From contig CM060918.1 in the NCBI GenBank assembly GCA_030737875.1, positions 769,104,552 through 769,168,551 on the forward strand: 64,000 nucleotides of DNA, read 5' to 3'. A program made the position numbers and the translations under genes. Source of the DNA: Allium sativum (taxonomy: Eukaryota; Streptophyta; Magnoliopsida; Asparagales; Amaryllidaceae). This document shows positions 46,401 to 54,639 of the stretch, piece after piece; position 1 is the first letter of the stretch, and every line of letters begins with the position of its first letter. A model generated the notes under the pieces. It searched no databases, had not been told where the DNA came from, and was given only the letters and a program-made list of their open reading frames with translations.

Positions 46401-46740
46401 AAGACTCTTTATGAACAACCATGTGCAGAAGCCAATGGCCTAGCTTGACTTATGATGATATCATTCGACCTCTTGACTCGACGAGGCGTAATTGATTACC
46501 TGTTCATCTCAACTACTACAGCTTTGAACTTTGGCTCGATAGGTACCATAAATGGCAGTGTAATGCATGACATGCTGTTGGCACAGGGAAAATAAAAAAG
46601 AATTCAAGCTTCAGGACTACTCCTAAAGACATGACAACTCGACATTGCTTTCCCAAAGATGAATGACATTCAAAAGAGATGCAGTTCGACTTATTCAAAG
46701 TACATCATGTCTGCCACACGACGTACTTTGGGGGGCAAAG
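43484..46740 (+). other. Internal region of element E, part 3; non-coding with recurring motifs
   Basis: No gag or pol motif seen. Recurrent pieces are visible: the hairpin CTTTGCTCTTGACGTAGGAG (43572), CCCACCAACGCTGGGGGCA (44057), TCCCCTTGACACAGGGGA (44850), ACCCCAGTGACTGGGGGCA (45062) and TGCCCCAACTGACGCTGGGG (45744). There is also a phrase CTAACTCTCACGACTTGRGAGAGAGTATAAA, repeated in variants near 43740-43960 and 45600-45650, and GATCATGGNTTYTTGG phrases near 46080-46200. Confidence 0.55.
46727..46740 (+). other. Polypurine tract of element E
   Basis: TTTGGGGGGCAAAG directly before the TG of the 3' LTR, preceded by GACGTAC. Element D has GACGTACTTTGCAAGGCAAG in the equivalent place on the minus strand, supporting both boundaries. 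Confidence 0.85.
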
Positions 46741-47491
46741 TGTTGACCCACCTTTTGGCAAGGCCATCAACCCATGGACCCATCACAGGATCGCTTAGGG
46801 ATCGAGCATGGGCTTGGACAAGCCGAGCATTCCTGGCTCGAAGCTCCTTGGCTCAAGGGCTCTTGGATCGAAATATTTTAGCTCGAAATATCTAGGCTAG
46901 ATGGTCTTGAGATCAACTTATACTACAGTGATAACTTGGTCATGGGATCTATTTCATAGCCTACTTACTTGGTCCAACTACCCATTATAAACTTGGATCG
47001 AGCTATACTTATGCTGCCACATATTGGAAGGGACCTCTCCACGTAATCAAGACTCAGCTCCATCATCTACTATTCACATGGATTAACCGACACATGGCAC
47101 CTCTAATTATTGAAGCCTACTGCATATAAATACACCTAGCAATACAAGGAAGTGGGGAACTTCGGCTCAGATTATAGCCTAGCTCTTTGGCCCATGCATG
47201 ACCCAGTCATGGCTACCAACCACTTTCATCATGAAATACTTGCTATGTTCATCAAAAATGACTGTGTAATAGGGATCCTGACGATCTCATTCATTGTATC
47301 TTCGACTTTATGATATTATTATGAGATTGTAAAGTGGACGTAGGCTTATTAACGCCGAATCACTATAAAAAACGCTGTTACCTTGCTTTTTCTTCCTTTC
47401 TCTTCCTTTTTCTCGCTTTTTCAGATATTTCTTCATGAATCACGCTCAAATTCGACTTTTGGCCGTTGATGACCACTTTTTGGCGTCAACA
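46741..47491 (+). repeat. 3' LTR of element E
   Basis: Starts TGTTGACCCACC and ends TTGGCGTCAACA; 751 bp, similar to 27495-28242 throughout, with TATAAATA at 47125-47132 and the shared LTR box near 47333-47368. Confidence 0.88.
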
Positions 47492-47496
47492 GTTAT

Positions 47497-48662
47497 CAAC
47501 CTGGTGGAGCTAAACCCATGCACAGTGTCAGATAAGACCTGCGGCAACCATAATGATAGGGTCGACGCTACACATGGCCATAAATACTTCTTGATGCAAA
47601 ATGTCAAATAAGCTTTACTACAAATAACTTTATAGCGATCTCCAAGGTAGATGAAGAAATGCAATAGACATTATACGGATTCAGTATAACTTATACTAAT
47701 TCATTTATGCTTCTAATATAATAAATAACAACAGTGATTGTAGGGAAATAATCAAAAGATCTATAGCTTCTCTCTTATAATATAGAAACACCAAAAATCA
47801 TATGCAATCTAATAATGATCTGTAACTGTAGAGAAAATTAATAGCAAAATGACTATAGGGAAGATGACTTGTGCAATTTCCATTTCCCTAATGCAATAAA
47901 TCATTTTAATATGTGAATATAAAGGTGGCAAAAGCCAGAACTTATTTCATGTATAAACGAGTAAAAAATTTAGGTTAACATGCATGTAATGTTTTATGAT
48001 CCTTCTTATCATTTTGTTGCTAATAAATTTAGGGTAGACACTAGACGATACAAATGAAATGAACATACAACCTTATACCATATCTTCAATTGATACACGT
48101 TGTTTCAGTGCATAGAACTACATAAGAAGGCAGGACAAGATTTGTGAGCATTTGAATTTTTATAAAATGGGAAACATCATTTTTATCCAATAGAAGTTAC
48201 ATGGTAAATTAGTGGATGACCGATAGTTGGATGTACAACATCGATATGTACTATTTCCATCTTTCCTCTCCTTAGTAATATAGAAGATTACACAAAAACA
48301 AACAGGAACATATTTGACTATATTTTTTGTTCTTGGATAACATAATAGAAATGATAAAAAAATATAAGCTAGGTTGTTCATTCATAGCTGAGATACACGG
48401 GACAATGATTAAATTGAAGGTAAGTTGCTTGAATCAATCTTCATAATTTGTAATAATAACATGTTTTACATAAAACATATATTACTACGGATCGAATGTG
48501 TCTTCACTTTAGGCTATAAATTATTAAATTTCAAAAACAACGATTGTGAAATAACAAATTTAAATAATGTGGTATGAAATTATCAGATAGAAAATGAGAA
48601 TGTTTGAAACAAAAAAGTAATTATGTATTATTGATAATGTTACAGATGGGTGGACATGTATT
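47497..48662. other. Host spacer, no gene recognised
   Basis: AT-rich DNA. Minus-strand frames of about 70 codons (47446-47664, 48160-48381) have no recognisable domain. The left flank of element E and this stretch would become contiguous if E were removed. Confidence 0.45.
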
Positions 48663-48670
48663 TTTATATA

Positions 48671-49431
48671 TTGGGCTATCAATTTCCTACATGACCCAAA
48701 ATCCGATCCGAAACCTGCATGGTAATTAGCTGGTTAACCCGACCCGTTTAGTTAGCGGGTCATTTTCGGGTCAACCCGAATTTGACCCGTTTATAAACGA
48801 GTGGGTTTAGGATTGATCCGCTAACCCAATTTTGACCCGCCAAACCCGATTATATGTTGTATCTCTTTTATATTGTTAGTCTTTTATGTATGTTGTTAGT
48901 GTTAATCTTTTATGTATGTTGTTAGTGTTAGTCTTTTATGTATGCAATAATTAATATGCTTTTATATTCTTGTGTAAGCTATTATATTTTAATAATTTAT
49001 TATTGTATGTCGTTAATTATATTTTACTTATAACAATTGTATATCTTTCGTATTGTTAGTATTTTATGTATGTAGTATGCTCATATATTCTTTTGTATGG
49101 AGAATGATTTTTGGATATGGCGATTTCATGCTTTATATAAGTGTTGTATGTAAGTGATTTGGTAACTTGTTGCATGTTGCTAATTTTATAACTTGTTGTA
49201 TGTTGGTGATTTGGTTCTTTTGCTATTTATGTCAGTAGGCAATATTTGTAATGGGTCAAACGGTTACTCGACACGATCCGTTTAGTTAAACGGGTTACAC
49301 AGGTCGGGTCAACCCATTTATAAATGAGTCGAGTTAGGGCTAGGAAAAATTATCCGTTTAATAAACAGGTTGACTCAGCTCATTTATAAATCAAACCGAA
49401 CCCGACCCGACATGACCCATTGACAACCCTA
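48671..49431. mobile_element. Non-autonomous hAT-like element, 761 bp, 8 bp TSD
   Basis: Terminal inverted repeats TTGGGCTATCAA (left) and the complement of TTGACAACCCTA (right, reading TAGGGTTGTCAA) are flanked by a perfect 8 bp duplication TTTATATA at 48663-48670 and 49432-49439. An 8 bp TSD and TAGGG-type ends are hAT hallmarks. Subterminal DNA is filled with GGGTCAACCCG, GACCCGTTTA and their complements. There is no transposase frame, so mobilisation would have needed a helper. An internal 31 bp repeat lies at about 48869-48942. Confidence 0.88.
48869..48942 (+). repeat. 31 bp tandem repeat inside the hAT-like element
   Basis: TCTTTTATGTATGTTGTTAG with GTGTTAG linkers occurs about two and a half to three times in a row. 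Confidence 0.8.
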
Positions 49432-49439
49432 TTTATATA

Positions 49440-49932
49440 CATAGCGGAATAAAATAGTGGGCCAAATAGAATAACAACCCACAGCACACACGTGATATGG
49501 AAGAAATAAAAGTACAAATAATGTTAACAGACAGGCATATCTCAATACTTTATTATTCCCCCTCTCAATTAGGGTTAGGATCTTCGAATCGAACCCTAAA
49601 ATGTCACGGTGGCAGAGATAAAATTGATCGATTGCACAGGAAATTACGATCAAGACTTGAAGATGATCTTAAATAGAGATAGATTTGCAAAAGTATCAAG
49701 TTGAATCTCAGATTTAAGCAGTAAGACTTCGAGCTTTTGGCATATCTGAATGGGTTGGAGCTTTGTCATTCTTTAAGTTATCTATTAGGTTGTATTGCTT
49801 TTTGACTTGCAATTCATTTCTTAGTCTTAGAAAAATCTTGGCTGATAACGCTTTTGTTAGTATATCTGCTCTTTGATGATATGCTGGTATATAGTTGACT
49901 TGTAAGTTTTCTTTTGAACTTGCTCACGCATG

Positions 49933-49968
<36 letters not shown>

Positions 49969-49994
49969 CTATATGCTTAGCTCATGCGTGATGT
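49440..49994. other. Host spacer with microsatellite
   Basis: No gene recognised. An (AT)n run lies at about 49934-49967. A stretch near 49740-49880 resembles a decayed Copia-type polyprotein frame on the minus strand only vaguely, so no call is made. Confidence 0.4.
49934..49967. repeat. (AT)n microsatellite
   Basis: Alternating A/T run of about 33 bases. Confidence 0.93.
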
Positions 49995-49997
49995 ATT

Positions 49998-50138
49998 CAC
50001 TAATAGAAAAGGAGCAGAATAGTTACGCCAATTTTTGATAACTCCAATGCCATTGTGACTCCAAGAAAGGCGAGGCGTTGTAATGGCGTCACTAGTTGTT
50101 TAAATTTTCGTCACTATTTTGCACCTTTTCTAGTAGTT
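49998..50138. mobile_element. Miniature CACTA-like element, 141 bp
   Basis: Left end CACTAATAGAAAAGGAGCA; right end in reverse complement AACTACTAGAAAAGGTGCA. The 19 bp inverted repeats differ at three positions. A 3 bp duplication ATT flanks it (49995-49997 and 50139-50141), as expected for CACTA elements. Internal short words GTTACGCC, GGCGTTGTAA and GGCGTCACTA are subterminal-repeat-like. No coding capacity. Confidence 0.82.
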
Positions 50139-50259
50139 ATTGGATCTACAGTCACGTATATGGTGCTTCGATTATTGCACTATATTAGTTGGCTTCTTAT
50201 CTGATTTTTAGCTTTAGCTCCTTTAATAATGATTGTAGCCATGGAATCTCTATTGCAGT

Positions 50260-51419
50260 TGTCGACGGAAAAAAAATCGTAACACCCGAAGATTTTCTAT
50301 TACTAGATAATAGTGTTTCACGTGGGAAAATTAAGCGTGGAAAGTAGTGACTAACACAGAGATTTATAGTGGTTCAGTCCGTGAGGGGCCTACATCCACT
50401 TTAAAGGAGTTCGCTGATCTTTTATTTACAAAAGTAGGTTACAAGCATTGAATGTCATCAAGGCATTCGTTTTCAAGTCCATTCATGTATTTTTGAGTCA
50501 TAACTGTCATATGCTAAGTCTTGGAAAGAAGTGATTTTGTGTTTCTTGTTCCTCAATAGCTGGGCAGCCGCTAATGAGTTCTACCAGCATGAATAGATGT
50601 CAAATCAGCCAAAAACCAACCCTTGTGAAGAATGAGCAAGGGGTTATTTATAGGTAGTGGGTTAGGTGGGTGTACGTGAGATTTGGGGACCATACAACTA
50701 AATTTCGAATCCCTGGATACCATCACCTGAATTTCGAATCCCCCTAGACATTGGATAGGAGAATTCATATCCCCCCTAAGGGATAACAAACATCATACCC
50801 CCAGAGGGATACGGCAGTTTCATATCCCTTGGGGATACGAGTTTTTCCTATCCTCTAAGGGTTACGAACTCGTACCTCAGGGGATACGTTGTTTTGTATC
50901 CCTAAGGGATACGAGTTTTTCGTATCTATTAAGGGATACGAGTTCTTCGTATCCCTTGAGGGATACAAACTCATATCCCTAGGGATATGTTGAAGGGATT
51001 AAGGGTTTCGAAATGGGCACGTTGGACTGGAGGGATTCGAAATGCATGGGACCGAGGGATTCAAATTACGTGTTTTGGTGGCCGAGGGAGTCGAAATTTA
51101 TTGTTTCGAATCCAGGGATTCGAAATGTCTGATATGTAGGCTGAGTGATTCGATACCTAGAAGTTCGAATAGTTTATGAGGCATGACTTAGGGGATTTGA
51201 AGTATATGTCTTTGTAGGGATTCAAAATCCCTGAAACAAGGGATTCGAAATATACTAATTGCATTGTTTTGAGGAGTTGTGAGGCCTACCCTCGCAAGAC
51301 ATCTCTCGGACTTGAATCCTTAGTTTTTTGGTGACACTTCGGGCTTTGGTGCCACGCGATGTATTAAGTCGAGCAGGACTGGTATACTTTAGGAAACCGG
51401 ACAAAAAAGTCGGTTAACA
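50260..51419 (-). repeat. 3' LTR of element D
   Basis: 1160 bp, starting TGTCGACGGAA and ending GTCGGTTAACA on the plus strand. The shared LTR box in complement (TTTATAGTGGTTC...CCTACATCCACTTT) begins 111 bases from the left border, against about 120 in element C. The right border is supported by the minus-strand sequence GACGTACTTTGCAAGGCAAG that precedes it, matching the PPT context of element E. The 3' part (50690-51260) is packed with GGGATACGA/GATTCGAAAT palindromic words. Confidence 0.72.
50690..51260. repeat. Dispersed palindromic motif field (GGGATACGAGTTTTTCGTATCC)
   Basis: More than fifteen variants of AGGGATACGAGTTTTTCGTAT-type palindromes and of the related AGGGATTCGAAAT word are packed here at irregular 20-60 base spacing. 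The same words, with AAATTT at the centre, reappear at 52090-52200 and 52660-52890. Confidence 0.85.
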
Positions 51420-51440
51420 CTTGCCTTGCAAAGTACGTCT
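51420..51440 (-). other. Polypurine tract context of element D
   Basis: Minus-strand GACGTACTTTGCAAGGCAAG abuts the 3' LTR and parallels GACGTACTTTGGGGGGCAAA of element E. Confidence 0.65.
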
Positions 51441-51901
51441 TGTCCCGATAGGATGTGCTTTGAGTTGAAATCGTCGTTTCTGTTGAACGTCTACTTCTTG
51501 TTTACCCACGAATTTAAACATTAGTCGTTGACTCTTATTTATGTTGTAATGTAAACAAGTCATTATCGATATAGTGTCGCGTGTATGGTCACACGTTTTC
51601 ATGTGGTATTACGCGATGCGATCCGAATTTGAAAAATAGAGTACGAGTAGTAAATGTGTCGTTGGTTTATGACCACATGATTTGGATTTCAAGAAACAAC
51701 ACCGAATCATTGGTTCGATCACTTGTTGTACGTTTTCGAGTTGTTTAGAATTATGATCGTACAATTAGTTAGCGAATCAAAGCGGTGTTGATTGTCATAA
51801 CATCGAAAACACGTGCATGTGGTCATAGTCGGAATTGTGTGTCGGGAATTTCTTGAAGCTCGAAAACTTCGTTCTTGTTCATCCATTGTTTTCATGAACG
51901 T

Positions 51902-51929
51902 GTATATATATATGTGCGTGTTTGTGCAA

Positions 51930-51982
<53 letters not shown>
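51902..51982. repeat. Interrupted (AT)n microsatellite
   Basis: TATATA runs interrupted by GTGCGTGTTTGTGCAAA and a single G, about 80 bases in total. Confidence 0.93.
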
Positions 51983-51984
<2 letters not shown>

Positions 51985-52089
51985 TTTGAGACATGGAAAT
52001 ATACGCGTAAAGTATTCATATGCATGTATGTTCAACTTACATATACACATAACATTACATATGTCTTTGTTTTTTTTCTTACTTTGTAC

Positions 52090-52200
52090 CCCATGGGGGA
52101 TACAAAATTTCATATCCCAGCGATACGAAATTTCGTATCCCTAATGGGATGCGAAATTTCGCATCCTTGAAGGGATGCAGAATTTCACATCCCTGAAGGG
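52090..52200. repeat. Palindrome cluster GATACGAAATTTCGTATC
   Basis: Four successive hairpins: GATACAAAATTTCATATCC, GATACGAAATTTCGTATCC, GATGCGAAATTTCGCATCC and GATGCAGAATTTCACATCC. Paired changes (TACGA/TCGTA and TGCGA/TCGCA) keep each arm complementary. Confidence 0.9.
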
Positions 52201-53325
52201 ACACAAAACAGCTTATGGGCTAAGCCCAACACCTCACTATCCTATAAGTTCGAATCGCAGCACCTTTCTCCTCTCTTTTATTGCATTGCTTTTCAACGGA
52301 ACCCTAGGAGCTTGATACTATGACGAATCAAAGTGGAACGCAATTATAGGTAGGATACAAAAACAGACTTGTTCATGCCCACATTTCGAACCGAACTTGA
52401 CATCTATTATTTGAATTATGCTCTTGATTGAGCTCCGGCTCATTCTTGAATTCGACCAAGCTCTCGAACTTTACATTAGAGTTCGAGAGGGTCAGTTTCG
52501 AGGTTCGATTCGAACTCGAAAGTGGTATTTGAGGAGGCAGTGCTGAATCGTATCCCTTGGTTCGAAGTTGACAATGAGGAGTATGGGGGAGAAAGGTTGG
52601 AAGTGAAAGAGATAGGAAGTGTTTGAGTGGAGTTGTGGAGAGAGTTGCACCATAGGCTAATGCGAAATTTCGCATCCCCTGGGATGTTAAATTTCGCATC
52701 CATGGGATGCAAGGCCGCCTTTGGGGGTTTGAAAATAAGCAGGATGCGGGAGTCAAGATTGGTAGGAATCGTGGGGATGTGAAATTCGAGGAGGGGTTCG
52801 AAAATTCTTATGGCTTGGGGGGATTCGAAATTTGTATTCCTTAGGGGTACAAAAAATTTCGAATCCTTGTGACTTAAGTATTTCGAGTCCCGCCTCCGTT
52901 GCACCTCGCGTTCCCTGCTCAAGGCCAAACTCTTAGCAATCTGTCCTTAGATATGCATCGTTTTCGCGATGTTACATGATCGAATTGTATTATACGTTGG
53001 GCTTGAGTCGACAATTTAGCCATGCACATAGGATTAATGCATAAATTTGGACAGTGGACTGACTGAACTATCATACTTTAGATGTTTCTTTCTACTTCCG
53101 ATCACGACATAGTCACGATTCGACATAAATCCGACGATGTTGGTTGACGACGACGATGATTATGGTCTTGAGGACTTGTGATCGACGTCATGTCCCAATT
53201 TCTTCATGATATGATTGTACTTGTATCACACTGCACAACACGTACATGTTAGTTTACACCAACATGAGGGGTACAGGTTATACAATGCAATGTCTAATGC
53301 ACCTGCATTGAAAGTATAGTTGGCC

Positions 53326-54582
53326 ATGGAGACAAGATCTAAGGAACACCAAACTTTAGAAGCTGGAGCACTGCAGCACTCGCCATCCAATCTGGTTTGA
53401 CTAGCAGTACCAATTTAGGGGATAACAAACTTGAGACCTTAGGAAAGTCCACCCCTTCCCAGTCGATGCACCCGCCGAAAGCGCCTGACCAGGGAGTACA
53501 GTCAGAAGGACCGCGGTTGGCGATCGAGCAATAATAAGGGTCACAAGCTCAGGGAAGGCCTTGAATGACAGGGTCAGAGCCAGAAGGAGAAGAGCATGTA
53601 GATATTACGGAGGGAAGCACTCTGGAGGCGCTGGATATGATGGAGGGGGAAATTAGCATTGAAAATCCACCGGATTCAATGGCTTCGCATATGGATGAAA
53701 TAGTGGTGAGGCGCATGACGATACAGTTTGGTATCCCCCAGGGAGATGTTTGTGTGCCTGGAAAAGTTGACAGGGCTCACACAACTCCTGAAGAGTTCAC
53801 AACCTGGAACATGCATGAATGTACTTCTAGGTGCGTTCCCCCGACTAGCAACTTCACCGGGATATACTACACTACTTTCTTCTGACGCCTACGCAGCTTC
53901 ATCGAAATGCGTATGCTTTCCTCTTGGGTACATGCGTTCTATTTCAGGAATATCAGCATCTCGATCCCACTGGAGAGGACATCCAGTATCTTTTCAAAAT
54001 CAGGAGGAGGTAAAATAGACCGCCTTCTCTGTATTATTTTGAACCACCACCCAGCATTAGGTTCATCGAAGGGAAGTGGAGCAGACTGAGCGTGTTTAAG
54101 CATGACTAGATCTTTGTGCATTGTCCTCCTGGATTTGCACGGTGATGGCTAGAAGGAAATAAGTATTTTTGGGTTCTTCGAGTTCGGGGATCGTTGAGCT
54201 GTCAGATTAGAGTTAACTTTGCTTTTGTGTAATAGGAAATCCTTCTGCACCTACAGACAATGTGTACCAGAAGCATATCGAGTCATTATTGGCTATCCTG
54301 GCCAGTGTCTATTCCACTGGGAGTGTTTTGAACCAGGATCAGCTTCGCCGCACGGGCTTACTTCCTACAGGTCATACAATAATCAGGACGGCCATTGTCG
54401 AGGTTATAGGGAAAATGGAAACTGAGGAAGGCAGAAGCACTTTGGGCCGTAAAAGAACAGTGCCTCCTGTCATGTCTAAGACACGCAAGATAGTGAAGAC
54501 TCAAGAGGAAACCAGCGGGGATGAGACCGGTGGTGAGGAGGCATTTGCCAGAGATGAGGGCCCGTTGGCTACTTCTGTCTAG
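53326..54582 (+). pseudogene. Antisense ORF (aORF) of Tat-like element D, broken
   Basis: Possible start at 53326 (METRSKEHQTLEAGALQHSP), then stops. An acidic stretch follows from 53571. The recognisable core reads VRRMTIQFGIPQGDV, VDRAHTTPEEF and, after a frame change near 53878, LTPTQLHRNAYAFLLGTCVL. Plant Tat aORF proteins (annotated in databases as putative gypsy-type transposon or plant transposon protein) have a core of IP...RA..PEG followed by QL.PNAWR.L.GF, so the match is in order and spacing. After an AG at 54230 the last part reads NPSAPTDNVYQKHIESLLAI and ends with an acidic SGDETGGEEAF tail. At least two frameshifts break it. Its role in the element cycle is not established. Confidence 0.65.
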
Positions 54583-54639
54583 CCTATGATAGATAAGGCG
54601 AGGACGGAAGTGTCACCCGGGTCGCAATCCCAGTAGTTA

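Larger units (their letters stand above)
27495..47491 (+). mobile_element. Tat-like element E, non-autonomous, containing element C and solo LTR 3
   Basis: Two LTRs of 748 and 751 bp in the same orientation, bounded by TGTTGACC and GTCAACA, and flanked by ATTAT (27490-27494) and GTTAT (47492-47496), a 5 bp TSD with one mismatch. A polypurine tract (TTTGGGGGGCAAAG) directly precedes the 3' LTR. Subtracting nested element C and solo LTR 3 leaves about 5.5 kb of internal DNA (28243-28466, 36271-38330, 43484-46740). No gag, protease, RT or integrase motif was recognised there, so this looks like a large non-autonomous derivative that would need proteins from a relative. A strongly decayed coding region cannot be excluded. 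Confidence 0.85.
51441..53325. other. Element D internal region, non-coding, with palindromes
   Basis: Contains a long (AT)n tract and two more clusters of GCGAAATTTCGCATCC/ATACGAAATTTCGTATCC palindromes (52090-52200, 52660-52890). Minus-strand frames at 52373-52756 and 52476-52928 overlap these palindromes and have no known domain. I see no gene that can be supported. Confidence 0.5.

Noticed and set aside
50260..51419. Complete solo LTR with its own TSD
   Set aside because: Flanks GCAGT and CTTGC do not match, and the sequence to the right is a PPT context followed by element D internal sequence, so it is a 3' LTR of a longer element.
51719..52170. Ile-Tyr repeat proteins on both strands near 51902-51982
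   Set aside because: Shadows of the (AT)n tract.
52090..52200. Bacterial-type operator or CRISPR repeat
   Set aside because: The palindromes are back-to-back variants inside a plant Tat-like element, without spacers of fixed length or cas-like genes.
52373..52928. Two long minus-strand frames (127 and 150 codons)
   Set aside because: They overlap each other and run through palindromic GCGAAATTTCGCATCC words; composition-driven, no domain. A real gene is not excluded but cannot be supported.
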